Shown: positions 1 through 8,220 of the stretch, in pieces
Position numbering within the stretch: position 1 is the first letter of the stretch
How the letters are laid out: the number at the start of each line of letters is the position of its first letter
Assembly: GCF_016756775.1 (NCBI RefSeq)
Contig: NZ_JAERMU010000007.1
Span: forward strand, 1-64,000
From: Dryocola clanedunensis subsp. sulfonylureivorans
Lineage (GTDB): Bacteria > Pseudomonadota > Gammaproteobacteria > Enterobacterales > Enterobacteriaceae
DNA length: 64,000 bases
Direction of reading: 5' to 3'
Made by a program: the position numbers and the translations under genes
Notes under the pieces: generated by a model
Database searches by the model: none
What the model was told of the DNA's origin: nothing
Seen by the model: the letters and a program-made list of their open reading frames with translations, nothing else

Positions 1-183
1 AGAGTGAACATATTTTGTCTCCTTTCACCTGAGCCAACACGTCATTCCAGCCTTGTACATACGAAGTCAGAGCTTCTGGTTACCGTTCGGATTTTGAGTG
101 ACGTGAAAGGTGAAACGGAGGGCTTAAGCTACGAAGAAAGATCGGCGTCTTCAGGGCGGATACAAGCTTCCTCCGTTTCGTGT

Positions 184-209
184 AACCGGTAGCTAACCAG
201 CTACCGGTT
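184..209. repeat. Perfect 11-bp hairpin in the space beside mltC
   Basis: AACCGGTAGCT and its exact complement AGCTACCGGTT are separated by the four bases AACC. No T-run follows on either strand, so it is not a standard intrinsic terminator. Upstream, GAAACGGAGG (near 112-121) and CCTCCGTTTC (near 172-181) can form a second, longer-range stem. No credible gene is seen in 1-253; this stretch lies 3' of mltC. The function is unknown: a structured 3' UTR, a small RNA or the leader of a gene left of the window are all possible. Confidence 0.6.
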
Positions 210-218
210 CAAGATACA

Positions 219-246
219 AGGGCGGATAAGCGCAGCGTCACCCGGC
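219..246. repeat. REP-like palindromic unit
   Basis: The GGCGGATAAGCGCAGCGTCA-type core belongs to the same family as the units at 13881, 21855, 29121, 43069, 46439, 54139 and 57100. It sits directly after the mltC stop codon on the mltC-transcript side, a typical place for a REP element that stabilises mRNA 3' ends. Confidence 0.6.
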
Positions 247-253
247 AATAAAA

Positions 254-1330
254 TTACCGCCTGCGGTAACTCTTCTGGGCGGTATTCACCTTATAAAGAT
301 AACGGCGGGACTCTGCGGAAGGGTGGCGAGTAGTCAGCGTCTGGTAGACATCGTCCGCAGCCATGCTGTTGATGATGCTGAACGCCCGCTGCTTATCGCT
401 GTTAAACACGCGCAGCACGCTGCCCGCACCGCCGTTGTACGCGGTGATGACCGCATAGCGACGTGATGTCGGGTTATCAATGCCGCCCAGGTAGGTATCC
501 TGCAATATGGCCAGGTAGGCCGTACCGGTATCGATGTTGCTTTCCGGATCGAACAGGAAGCTGCGGCTTGGTTTGCCCCATTTCCCCTGCGACTTAAACA
601 CGTCCACACCCGCGCTGTGCTGCACAACCTGCATCAGGCCCAGAGCATCCGCGTGGCTTACCGCATACGGGTTAAAGCTCGATTCGGTTTGCATAATTGC
701 CAGGATCAGCGACTCATCCACGCCATATTTCTTCGACGCCTTACGCACCATCCCCATGTATTTATGAGCACGTTTATCCAGGTGGTTCGGCACCAGGTTG
801 ATCGTGACGCTGTAGACGATTTTAAGCCCGGTGCTGCGGCTCTTCAGGCGGTTTTGCAGCAGGTAATCGGCAAACTTCGATGCACGACCTTCCCAGCGGA
901 TCGCCTGGCCGGTCTGGTCAACAACCTGGCCATACAGGAACGGCATTTTCGAAATCTGCACGTCGTTGGCGTCGGAATAGAGGTCGACCGAGGCCGGATC
1001 GTCGCCCATCAGCAGGGTGTTGATGATGGCCTGACGCAGGTGGCCCGCGGGGTCGGTACCGGCGATGGTCTCGATGGTGATCGTACCGTCATCGAAGTTG
1101 ATGTGGCTACGGGTCAGATACTGGTCGGTATATTTGACGTAGTCCTTCGGACCGGCAATCAGAACCTCTTTTATCCCCCAGATGTTTTCGATGTTGTTGG
1201 CAAACTGGCCCATCAAAATATCAAAGCCGTTCGTGTCCTTCACAAAGGCTTCGTTGTAGGTATCTTCTTTTTTGCTCGAACACGAGACGAGCAGTGGGGC
1301 AATAAGGGCTAGCGCTAGAATTTTTTTCAT
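254..1330 (-). CDS. mltC: Membrane-bound lytic murein transglycosylase C
   Basis: Outer-membrane lipoprotein that cleaves the MurNAc-GlcNAc bond of peptidoglycan, forming 1,6-anhydro ends during wall turnover. The 358-aa protein opens with a lipoprotein signal ([17 protein letters not shown], lipobox LVSC). An N-terminal DUF3393-type domain is followed by a lytic transglycosylase domain whose motif around residues 205-225 holds the catalytic Glu ([11 protein letters not shown]) and GLMQV. The start was set at the signal-peptide Met; an upstream in-frame Met would put a non-signal extension before it. It lies downstream of yggX behind a terminator hairpin. The length is about that of E. coli MltC (359 aa). 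Confidence 0.97.
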   Translation of the reverse strand: MKKILALALIAPLLVSCSSKKEDTYNEAFVKDTNGFDILMGQFANNIENIWGIKEVLIAGPKDYVKYTDQYLTRSHINFDDGTITIETIAGTDPAGHLRQAIINTLLMGDDPASVDLYSDANDVQISKMPFLYGQVVDQTGQAIRWEGRASKFADYLLQNRLKSRSTGLKIVYSVTINLVPNHLDKRAHKYMGMVRKASKKYGVDESLILAIMQTESSFNPYAVSHADALGLMQVVQHSAGVDVFKSQGKWGKPSRSFLFDPESNIDTGTAYLAILQDTYLGGIDNPTSRRYAVITAYNGGAGSVLRVFNSDKQRAFSIINSMAADDVYQTLTTRHPSAESRRYLYKVNTAQKSYRRR

Positions 1331-1366
1331 CGTTCCGTGTATGCGTTTTGCGTGTCGTGGATTGCA

Positions 1367-1390
1367 AAAGGGCCGCATTCGGCCCTTTGA
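1367..1390 (-). terminator. Intrinsic terminator between yggX and mltC
   Basis: A perfect 9-bp stem (AAAGGGCCG / CGGCCCTTT) with a four-base loop is followed on the minus strand by a short T-run. It lies directly after the yggX stop, so it probably limits mutY-yggX read-through into mltC. Confidence 0.7.
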
Positions 1391-1392
1391 TA

Positions 1393-1665
1393 TTATTTTT
1401 CCGGCGGCGTGAAGCCTTCAATATGGACTTCTTTGCCCTCGAACAGGAAGTTGACCATTTCGGCTTCCAGCTCTTTGCGGTGCTCCGGGTTCATCATGCT
1501 CATCTTGCGCTCGTTGATAAGCATGGTTTGCTTGGTCTGCCACAGCGCCCAGGCTTCTTTGGAGATTTCGTTATAGATGCGCTTGCCCAGCTCGCCCGGA
1601 TAAAGCTGGAAATCCTGGCCTTCGGCCTCGCGTTGCAGGTAGGTACAAAAAATTGTGCGGCTCAT
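1393..1665 (-). CDS. yggX: Fe(2+)-trafficking protein YggX
   Basis: Small cytoplasmic protein (90 aa) linked in enteric bacteria to iron trafficking and protection of Fe-S clusters from oxidative damage; it is a SoxRS-regulon member in E. coli. The whole family signature is present: N-terminal MSRTIFC with Cys7, the [10 protein letters not shown] segment, and the [10 protein letters not shown] helix near residues 56-66. Its ATG overlaps the mutY stop by one base (TAATG), so the two are translationally coupled. That pairing of an Fe-S glycosylase with an Fe-S protection protein is conserved in this family. Confidence 0.97.
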   Translation of the reverse strand: MSRTIFCTYLQREAEGQDFQLYPGELGKRIYNEISKEAWALWQTKQTMLINERKMSMMNPEHRKELEAEMVNFLFEGKEVHIEGFTPPEK

Positions 1666-2756
1666 TATTCTTCCTCTTCAAACGCGCGGGCGGTTTTTAA
1701 TACCACCGGCTCGGCGTGTAATTGCTGTAACAGTCTTTCCACGGGGGCGGCAAGGCCCACGGAGGGTGGCTGCGCTAAGTTATACCAGAGAGCGATGCCT
1801 TCATCCATGCACCCGGTGAATGAGGACACGGGCAGCCACATTGGCACAATATCCAGGTGGAAATGGCTGAAAGTATGGCGGAAAGAGGTTAACTGCGTGA
1901 GATTATCTGCGGCCATCCCTTTTTGCGCCAGCCAGTCGCGGAGCTCTTGTTCGGTGGCGAACTGTGGGAAGCAGTACAGTCCACCCCATAAACCAACGGC
2001 CGGGCGCTGGGCCAGCAGGACGTTCTGCTCGTGCTGCATCATCAGCATATAGCCGGTGCGTTCAGGCAGGGTCACTTTAGGTTTTTTACCGGGATAGCTT
2101 GCCCAGGTGTTGTTGGCATAGGCCACGCAGCCGTTGCTGAGCGGGCAAAGTTCGCATTTTGGTTTTGAACGGGTGCAGACCATGGCACCCAGGTCCATCA
2201 TGGCTTGGTTAAACTGGCTCACGCCTTCCGCCGGAGTGACGTTTTCGCTTATTTCCCACAGCCGTTTCTCGACGTCCTTCTTACCCGGCCAGCCTGCTAC
2301 CGCATAGCAGCGCGCCAGCACGCGCTTAACGTTGCCGTCAAGAATCGGGAAGTGCTTGCCAAGGGAAAGGGAGAGGATCGCTCCCGCAGTTGAACGGCCG
2401 ACGCCAGGTAAATCGGCTACCTCTTCAAAGGTTTCCGGGAAAACGCCGCCGTGCTCGTTTGCCACTCTTTGCGCTGCCTTATGCAGGTTGCGGGCGCGGG
2501 CGTAGTAGCCCAGGCCAGTCCACAGATGCAGAACCTCATCCAGCGGGGCGTTGGCCAGATCGGTCACGGTCGGAAACTTCGCCATAAAACGCTCAAAGTA
2601 AGGAATGACTGTCGCAACCTGAGTTTGTTGCAACATCACCTCTGAGAGCCATACTTTATAAGGCGTTTTCTCCTGCTGCCACGGCAGGGTCTTGCGCCCG
2701 AACTGGTGATACCAGTCCAGAACCTGGTGGGCAAACTGCGGCGCTTGTATCGTCAA
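1665..2756 (-). CDS. mutY: A/G-specific adenine DNA glycosylase MutY
   Basis: Removes A mispaired with 8-oxoG or G. Visible parts are the catalytic Glu in [11 protein letters not shown], the HhH motif [10 protein letters not shown], the catalytic Asp in LDGNVKRVL, the [4Fe-4S] ligands (one Cys in CTRSKPKC, then CELC and NGC) and a C-terminal Nudix-like 8-oxoG recognition domain. I place the start at TTG 2756, which gives a 363-aa protein beginning MTIQAPQF and lining up with the E. coli N-terminus; GGAAG lies about 7 bases upstream. A longer reading from ATG 2891 adds a low-complexity, non-conserved leader that nearly reaches the divergent trmB. The C-terminus carries about a dozen extra residues, acidic at the end, relative to E. 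coli. Confidence 0.93.
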   Translation of the reverse strand: MTIQAPQFAHQVLDWYHQFGRKTLPWQQEKTPYKVWLSEVMLQQTQVATVIPYFERFMAKFPTVTDLANAPLDEVLHLWTGLGYYARARNLHKAAQRVANEHGGVFPETFEEVADLPGVGRSTAGAILSLSLGKHFPILDGNVKRVLARCYAVAGWPGKKDVEKRLWEISENVTPAEGVSQFNQAMMDLGAMVCTRSKPKCELCPLSNGCVAYANNTWASYPGKKPKVTLPERTGYMLMMQHEQNVLLAQRPAVGLWGGLYCFPQFATEQELRDWLAQKGMAADNLTQLTSFRHTFSHFHLDIVPMWLPVSSFTGCMDEGIALWYNLAQPPSVGLAAPVERLLQQLHAEPVVLKTARAFEEEE

Positions 2757-2910
2757 CGCGGATCTTCCGGCAATGGATGAAATCAGGGTGCCGATTCCAG
2801 CACAGAGAGCGGAGGGCTGTAAACCGGAACTTTCCCGTACATCTGCTTGCTTCTGGGCATTAACTTTGGATAATGCCCGTTTCCCGAACACTAACTAAAG
2901 TCAGAGCATC

Positions 2911-3630
2911 ATGAAAAACGACGTCATCTCTCCGGAGTTTAATGAAGAAGGCCGCGCGCTGCGCCGGATCCGCAGCTTTGTGCGCCGCCAGGGTCGTCTG
3001 ACCAAGGGCCAGGAGTACGCGCTGGAAAATTACTGGCCGGTGATGGGCGTTGAATATGAATCTGCACCTGCTGATTTTGCCGCGCTGTTTGGCCGTGAAG
3101 CGCCGGTCACGCTGGAAATCGGTTTCGGGATGGGCACATCGCTTGTGGCTATGGCCCAGGCTAAGCCGGATCAGAATTTTTTCGGCATTGAGGTTCACTC
3201 GCCGGGCGTGGGTGCCTGCCTGAGCACGGCGCATGAAGAAGGTGTCGAGAACCTGCGCGTTATGTGCCACGATGCGGTAGAAGTGCTGGAAAATATGATT
3301 CCTGACAATTCTTTAACCATGGTTCAGCTCTTTTTCCCTGATCCGTGGCACAAAGCACGTCATAATAAGCGCCGTATCGTTCAGGTGCCTTTTGCCGAAC
3401 TGGTGAAACGTAAGCTGAAACTGGGCGGCGTGTTCCATATGGCGACCGACTGGGAACCTTATGCTGAACACATGCTCGAAGTGATGTCCTCTCTCGACGG
3501 TTATCAAAACCTGTCGGAGAGTAACGACTACGTACCGCGCCCGGATTCACGGCCGGTGACCAAATTTGAACAACGTGGCCATCGTCTTGGCCACGGCGTA
3601 TGGGACTTAATGTTCGAGAGGGTAAAATAA
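2911..3630 (+). CDS. trmB: tRNA (guanine-N7-)-methyltransferase
   Basis: SAM-dependent enzyme that forms m7G46 in the variable loop of many tRNAs. The 239-aa length and sequence match E. coli TrmB throughout: SAM-binding [11 protein letters not shown] (about residues 70-80), [10 protein letters not shown], and the family signature [15 protein letters not shown] near 145-160. It diverges from mutY, and its stop overlaps the yggL start by one base (TAATG), suggesting co-translation. Confidence 0.98.
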   Translation: MKNDVISPEFNEEGRALRRIRSFVRRQGRLTKGQEYALENYWPVMGVEYESAPADFAALFGREAPVTLEIGFGMGTSLVAMAQAKPDQNFFGIEVHSPGVGACLSTAHEEGVENLRVMCHDAVEVLENMIPDNSLTMVQLFFPDPWHKARHNKRRIVQVPFAELVKRKLKLGGVFHMATDWEPYAEHMLEVMSSLDGYQNLSESNDYVPRPDSRPVTKFEQRGHRLGHGVWDLMFERVK

Positions 3631-3956
3631 TGGCAAAAAATCGTAGCCGTCGTCTGCGTAAGAAAATGCATATCGACGAATTCCAGGAGCTGGGGTTCTC
3701 CGTTGCATGGCGCTTCCCGGAAGGGACCTCAGAAGAACAAATCGATAAAACCGTCGATGCGTTTATTAATGATGTGATCGATAAAAATGGCCTGGCCTTT
3801 GACGGCGGCGGTCACCTGGCGTGGGATGGGCTCATCTGCATGCAGGAAATCGGTAAATGCACCGAAGAGCACCAGGCGCTGGTGCGCAAGTGGCTTGAAG
3901 AGCAGAAGCTGGAAGATGTTCGCACCAGCGACCTGTTCGACGTCTGGTGGGATTGA
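3630..3956 (+). CDS. yggL: YggL family protein (DUF469), ribosome-associated
   Basis: 108-aa basic-then-acidic protein beginning [25 protein letters not shown], the YggL hallmark. The E. coli homologue has been reported to bind the 50S subunit; its detailed role is uncertain. The start is fixed by the one-base overlap with trmB, whose end supplies the GAGAGG ribosome-binding stretch. The conserved tail is DLFDVWWD. Confidence 0.95.
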   Translation: MAKNRSRRLRKKMHIDEFQELGFSVAWRFPEGTSEEQIDKTVDAFINDVIDKNGLAFDGGGHLAWDGLICMQEIGKCTEEHQALVRKWLEEQKLEDVRTSDLFDVWWD

Positions 3957-4006
3957 TTCAGAGTACAGGGGCTGGTGTAAACCGGCCCTTTTTTTCAGGA
4001 GTAACT

Positions 4007-4723
4007 ATGATTCGTAAGGCTCTGATGGGCGTGCTGCTGCTGACCGCGATGCAGGCGCAGGCCGACTATAAATGCAGCGTCACGCCGAAGGACGATGTGG
4101 TGATTAATCCGCAGACCGTGCAGGTCGTGGGCGAGAACGGCAACATGGTGATTGCGCCGGACGGCAGCCTGCAGTTTAACGGTAAGCAACAAACCCTGAA
4201 TGCGACCCAGCGCCAGCTGGCCGTTAAGTATCAGCAGGCGCTGCGTACCGATCTGCCGTGGATTAACAACGGCGCGCTGACTCGCGTAGAGAAAGGGCGC
4301 GTGGCGCTGGATAAAATCATCACCAAAGAAGTGGGCGAGAGCAGCAATATGCGAGGCCGTCTGACCAAGCTGGATGCCCAGCTCAAAGAGCAGATGAACC
4401 GCATTATCGAGCAGCGCCAGGACGGTTTAACCTTCCACTATAAAGCGATTGATCAGGTGCGTGCCGATGGCCAGCAACTGGTGAATCAGGCGATGGGTGG
4501 TATTTTGCAAGACAGCATCAACGAGATGGGGGCAAAAGCCGTTCTCAAAGGTGGCGGCAACCCGTTACAGGGCGTGCTGGGTAGCCTGGGTGGTCTGCAA
4601 ACCGCAGTCCAGAACGAATGGAATAATCAGCAAAAAGATTTCGAGCAGTTTGGCCGCGACGTGTGCAGCAGAGTGGTAACGCTTGAAGGCCAGCGCAAAG
4701 GGCTGGTTGAGACGCTGAAGTAA
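4007..4723 (+). CDS. yggN: DUF2884 family periplasmic protein YggN
   Basis: 238-aa secreted protein of unknown function. The signal peptide MIRKALMGVLLLTAMQAQA ends in an AQA cleavage site just before DYKCS. The mature part is rich in polar and amphipathic helical segments and carries two Cys, one near each end, that could form a disulfide. The start was chosen at the signal-peptide ATG preceded by CAGGAG; a longer in-frame reading would bury the signal. It follows yggL after a short gap and may share its transcript. Confidence 0.94.
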   Translation: MIRKALMGVLLLTAMQAQADYKCSVTPKDDVVINPQTVQVVGENGNMVIAPDGSLQFNGKQQTLNATQRQLAVKYQQALRTDLPWINNGALTRVEKGRVALDKIITKEVGESSNMRGRLTKLDAQLKEQMNRIIEQRQDGLTFHYKAIDQVRADGQQLVNQAMGGILQDSINEMGAKAVLKGGGNPLQGVLGSLGGLQTAVQNEWNNQQKDFEQFGRDVCSRVVTLEGQRKGLVETLK

Positions 4724-4726
4724 TTT

Positions 4727-4763
4727 CCCCTCACCCTAACCCTCTCCCCTAAGGGGCGAGGGG
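4727..4763. repeat. C/G-rich interspersed repeat forming a hairpin
   Basis: The CCCTCACCCTAACCCTCTCC / AGGGGCGAGGGG element is a common enterobacterial interspersed repeat. Its outer CCCCTC/GAGGGG and inner CCCCTAAGGGG arms can fold. It lies between convergent yggN and the YhfZ-like gene and may terminate or protect either transcript. Confidence 0.6.
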
Positions 4764-4796
4764 ACTGGATCGAGCTCTTTCTCCCTCTTCTTTTCA

Positions 4797-5753
4797 TTAA
4801 TCAAATCTAATCGCCAGAGTGCCGCTGAGCTTGCCGCCCGTTTTCTCGTCCACCGTAGCGCACAATTTTTGCAGATGCTGGCGATCGAGCTCGCGCAGCA
4901 GGGTGACGACCGGGGAGTCCTGGGCGGCGACCAGCACGGCGGCTGAGATCTGTTCGGCCATTTCTACCGCCTCTGGTTCATCCAGCGGGCGCAGGCTTAG
5001 CCCCACTTTATCCAGCGGAATGAGCGACTCTTCCTGATGCCAGACGCCGGAATCTATCTCGTTGAGGAACACCGCTCGCGGCAGCAGCGTGAAGTCTGTC
5101 TCCACATAGTCGTGAAGCTCGGCGGGAAACTGCGCGCGGGTTAATCGCTGGTGGTCGTTCGAGTGAAAATCGATGCCGATCTTCCTGCGTCGGCCGGTGG
5201 CTGGCGCGATCTTTTCAACGACGACAAGGCTGCCGGGACAATAATAGCTGCCCACGCCCAGGCTAATTTTTACGTAGCGGTCAGGATCGTCGGGGAGCAA
5301 TAAACTGGCCGAGCCGGAAGAGAGCAGCACGACATCCGTCTGGCCCTGGTCAAGCGCTTCAAGACGAGAGCGCGCGCCGCGCATATAGCCAATGGTGGTG
5401 CCAACGCCCCATTCCTGAAACTGCAAAGACAACCCGCCGGCAACGACGGTCGCTTCCTGAGAGCCGCGCGAGGGGAGCAGAATATGGACGGGAGGCAGAC
5501 GGGCCATATCCCATAGCCGGTCAAAATCCCGACGGGTGATCCAGGTGCCCTGATGGCCGCGTGAAACCAGCTCTACCGCGCCGTTTTGCCGCAGCTCATG
5601 CAGGGCTTTTTGCACCGTGCCGGAGCCGATGCCCAGGCGCTCCTGGTACTGCGAGGTGGTCGCGAGCCGCCCGGAAAATCCAGGACTGAGGATATCCCGG
5701 GCAATAAACGCCTCGGGGGAAATGTTCTCTGACTTTTCGCCCTTTGCCGACAT
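4797..5753 (-). CDS. YhfZ-family transcriptional regulator of the sugar cluster
   Basis: 318-aa GntR-like regulator of the YhfZ type. An N-terminal winged helix (about residues 10-70; LATTSQYQERLGIGSGTVQKALHEL, then SRGHQGTWI as wing) is followed by a C-terminal ligand-binding domain that resembles periplasmic-binding-protein folds (about 85-300). It is the second gene of a minus-strand pair, 15 bases behind the aldolase gene. Linkage to the catabolic genes suggests it is their local regulator and senses a pathway sugar or phosphate ester. The ligand is not deducible. E. coli YhfZ itself sits in another, poorly understood cluster, so the functional transfer is limited to regulator. Confidence 0.85.
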   Translation of the reverse strand: MSAKGEKSENISPEAFIARDILSPGFSGRLATTSQYQERLGIGSGTVQKALHELRQNGAVELVSRGHQGTWITRRDFDRLWDMARLPPVHILLPSRGSQEATVVAGGLSLQFQEWGVGTTIGYMRGARSRLEALDQGQTDVVLLSSGSASLLLPDDPDRYVKISLGVGSYYCPGSLVVVEKIAPATGRRRKIGIDFHSNDHQRLTRAQFPAELHDYVETDFTLLPRAVFLNEIDSGVWHQEESLIPLDKVGLSLRPLDEPEAVEMAEQISAAVLVAAQDSPVVTLLRELDRQHLQKLCATVDEKTGGKLSGTLAIRFD

Positions 5754-5768
5754 GAAAGCTTCCCTTAA

Positions 5769-6617
5769 TTAATCCACTAAGCGCATGGCCTGCTCGACGC
5801 TCTGCTTTTCATGAACGATAGCAGAGAGCGCGCTGAGCATATTTGCCGGTTTATCGGCGCGGAAAATACGGCGGCCGAACATGACGCCGCGGGCACCTGC
5901 GTGCATGGCGTCATCCGCAAGCTGTAGCGTGGAGCGAGGATCTTCGCCGCCCGCGCCGCCCGCCAGAAGCACCGGAGTATAACATGTGCGCGTAACCTCG
6001 GCGAAAGCCTCGATGGAGCCGGGCCACAGGGCCTTAACCAGGTCCGCGCCAATATCGGCGGCGATGCGGCAGTACATGCTCATCACTTTTGCGCTCAGCG
6101 CGTCCGGGTCGATCCCCTCCAGCGCCGAGCGCGGCTCGATGATTAAGGCGATGCCGTAGCGCTCACAGTCACGGGCAATTTTTGCGTTCCTGACAATTTC
6201 TTCCTGTTCCAGCGCCGTGTCTTTCTGGCCCAGGTACATGTAGGTCATCACCGCATCAATCCCGCAGGCCGCAACGTCGCTGATTTCCGCCAGCTGCGCC
6301 AGCACGCCTTCCCCGCGCCCGTCTTTGCCCGGCGTGTAGACCGAGCGGGCATGATTTTTCCAGTCAAGATGCAGCACGGAAGCCGGGCGGTCGCGGCCAA
6401 TCCATGTTTTTTCAATCAGCGGGATCATGCCGGGTGAAACCATCACGCCGTCCGCCTGACGCAGATGGGAAAAAACGTCCTCAATTTCCTGCCTTGTTTT
6501 TAGCCCGGCAGGCGGCCCGGCCATGACGCCGTGCGAAGCCGCGACAACTACCGCGCTGCCCGTTTCCGGACGCAGTAAACGCCCCAGTCGAATTGCCTTA
6601 CCCGTACGTGGATCCAT
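5769..6617 (-). CDS. Class I (DeoC/FbaB/LsrF-type) sugar-phosphate aldolase
   Basis: 282-aa TIM-barrel aldolase of the DeoC/LacD/FbaB superfamily. The Schiff-base Lys is most likely in DLVKALWPGS (about residue 188); the phosphate-binding strand ends are VLLAGGAGG and GARGVMFGRRIF. I start at ATG 6617, which has AAGGAGAG upstream; an upstream in-frame Met lacks one. It is first in a minus-strand operon with the YhfZ-like regulator and diverges from the dehydrogenase gene. With a PfkB and an FGGY kinase in the same locus, it probably splits a phosphorylated ketose into DHAP or glyceraldehyde-3-P plus an aldehyde. The substrate is unknown; LsrF-like thiolase chemistry is an alternative. Confidence 0.85.
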   Translation of the reverse strand: MDPRTGKAIRLGRLLRPETGSAVVVAASHGVMAGPPAGLKTRQEIEDVFSHLRQADGVMVSPGMIPLIEKTWIGRDRPASVLHLDWKNHARSVYTPGKDGRGEGVLAQLAEISDVAACGIDAVMTYMYLGQKDTALEQEEIVRNAKIARDCERYGIALIIEPRSALEGIDPDALSAKVMSMYCRIAADIGADLVKALWPGSIEAFAEVTRTCYTPVLLAGGAGGEDPRSTLQLADDAMHAGARGVMFGRRIFRADKPANMLSALSAIVHEKQSVEQAMRLVD

Positions 6618-6671
6618 GGTGCTCTCCTTCACAAAGTTCACAATTTACGCAAAAATCAATTTGCAGCTTTT

Positions 6672-6692
6672 TGAATATTGATCGTATATTCA
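6672..6692. promoter_or_regulatory. Candidate operator dyad in the divergent promoter of the sugar cluster
   Basis: TGAATAT and its exact complement ATATTCA flank a 7-base spacer, in the middle of the 170-bp AT-rich space between the aldolase and dehydrogenase genes. It is the only clean dyad there, and a GAATATTC core recurs about 50 bases further on (near 6741). Its position suits a bidirectional operator for the YhfZ-like regulator. This is inferred from symmetry and position only. Confidence 0.45.
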
Positions 6693-6787
6693 TCATCAAG
6701 GGCTGTCAATGTGATTAATAATCGCGCTGATGGAGAACCGGAATATTCGTTATCCTTTTGAATTAATTATGATGTTAAGGAGTCCGC

Positions 6788-8185
6788 ATGTCCGATAAGG
6801 GTCTTTTGATTGCAGCGTTAGCGCAGGCGCTACCCGCATCGCAGGTTCGCAGCGACGCAGAAAGTTTGCAGGCGTCCAGCCACGATACCTGGCCGCTTTC
6901 CACCAAGCTTAAGCGTTTAGGGTGCCACGATTATCAGGCTGATGTTGTGGTCGAAGTCGCTGACGAGCAGCAAATCCAGCGGGTGCTGGCCATCGCCACG
7001 GCAATGGATACGCCGGTGACGCCGAGGGCGTTAGCTTCTTCCGTTACCGGCCAGCCGCTGCCTACGCGGGGCGGCATCGTGCTTGATTTGAGCAAGATGA
7101 CGCACGGCTGCGAAATCAACTTTACTAACCTGACGGTGGAAGTTTCGACCGGCTATAACGGCGGCAAACTCGAGGACGAGCTGCACGCGCAGGGCTGGAC
7201 GCTCGGCCACTCGCCGCAGTCGCTTTATCAGTCCACCGTTGGCGGCTGGCTCTCCACGCTCGCTACCGGGCAGTTCTCCTCTTACTACGGCGGGATTGAA
7301 GATCTGATTACGGCCTACACCGTGATTCTGGCAACCGGCGAGAAAATCCGCCTTAAAGCCTCACCACGCGCGGCGATGGGGCCAGATTTACGCCAGCTGT
7401 TTATCGGCGCGGAAGGCACGCTCGGCATCGTCACTTCGGTACAGCTGAAGATTTTCCCGCTGCCTGAGGCGCGTTTATATGACACGCTGGAGCTGCCGGA
7501 CGTGGAGGCCGGGCTTAGCATAATGCGCGAACAGGGTATGGCCGGGTTACGTCCATTCCTGCTACGTCTCTACGACACGGCGGAAGCGCGTCACGCCATG
7601 CAGGACCCGCAGCAAAACAAACCTGTCATGTTTATCGGCTGCCAGGGCGTACACGCCATAGCGAAGGCTGAAATGCAGACGCTGCTCGACATTGCGGCGA
7701 AGCACGGCGCTACCCGTAAAGGGCCGCAGGCGGCGCTGGCCTGGATGGAGCGGCGCTTTGACTTTTCCACCGTGGAAAATCTGCTCGCTACCACCGGCGG
7801 CTTTGCGGAAACCATTGAGGTTGCCCATACGTGGGACGGCATCGGCAAGCTCTACCATGCGCTGAATCAGATGCTCCAGCCCCATGCCGCCGAAGTGCTG
7901 TCGCACTTCTCCCACGTCTATACCCAGGGAACATCGATGTACATGATCCTGCTCGGCAAAGAGGAGACGGACGAGCTGGCGGTGGAGCGGCTGCGCACGA
8001 TTTGGCGTGAAACTATGCGGGTCTGCCTTGAGCACGGCGCGGAGCTTTCCCACCACCACGGCGGCGGCCTGGTGCGTTCGCCCTATGCGCGCGTTTCGCT
8101 TGGTTCGGCCCATCTGCTGCTGCGCAGGGTGAAGGCCGCTCTCGATCCCAACGGCATCCTCAACCCCGGCAAGCTGGGTCTTTAA
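6788..8185 (+). CDS. FAD-binding oxidoreductase, alkyl-DHAP-synthase-like
   Basis: 465-aa flavoprotein with an N-terminal PCMH-type FAD domain (about 50-230; RGGIVLDLSKM, SVTGQ, GGWLSTLATGQFSSYYGGIEDL) and a C-terminal FAD-oxidase domain ending in the conserved LDPNGILNPGKLG. The SHHHGGG motif near residues 418-424 and the GQFSSYYGGIEDL stretch place it with alkylglycerone-phosphate-synthase-like proteins. In bacteria that branch includes uncharacterised dehydrogenases of polyols or sugar acids. As first gene of the plus-strand operon, beside kinases and an aldolase, it probably oxidises a polyol or hydroxy acid. The electron acceptor is not evident. The start has GGAGTCCGC just before ATG. 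Confidence 0.8.
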   Translation: MSDKGLLIAALAQALPASQVRSDAESLQASSHDTWPLSTKLKRLGCHDYQADVVVEVADEQQIQRVLAIATAMDTPVTPRALASSVTGQPLPTRGGIVLDLSKMTHGCEINFTNLTVEVSTGYNGGKLEDELHAQGWTLGHSPQSLYQSTVGGWLSTLATGQFSSYYGGIEDLITAYTVILATGEKIRLKASPRAAMGPDLRQLFIGAEGTLGIVTSVQLKIFPLPEARLYDTLELPDVEAGLSIMREQGMAGLRPFLLRLYDTAEARHAMQDPQQNKPVMFIGCQGVHAIAKAEMQTLLDIAAKHGATRKGPQAALAWMERRFDFSTVENLLATTGGFAETIEVAHTWDGIGKLYHALNQMLQPHAAEVLSHFSHVYTQGTSMYMILLGKEETDELAVERLRTIWRETMRVCLEHGAELSHHHGGGLVRSPYARVSLGSAHLLLRRVKAALDPNGILNPGKLGL

Positions 8186-8220
8186 TCTCCCGCACGGCCG
8201 GCGAGAAAAAGGAATATGCG

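Noticed and set aside
1-192. 62-codon ORF at the left window edge
   Set aside because: No homology, no ribosome-binding site within the window and it runs through the inverted repeats; more likely non-coding.
617-1312. Long antisense ORF (231 codons) opposite mltC
   Set aside because: It is the shadow of a GC-rich conserved gene in the opposite frame; no ribosome-binding site or homology.
2757-2891. N-terminal extension of mutY by 45 residues from ATG 2891
   Set aside because: The extra residues do not resemble any MutY, and would place the start almost on the divergent trmB, removing both promoters. TTG 2756 aligns with the family.
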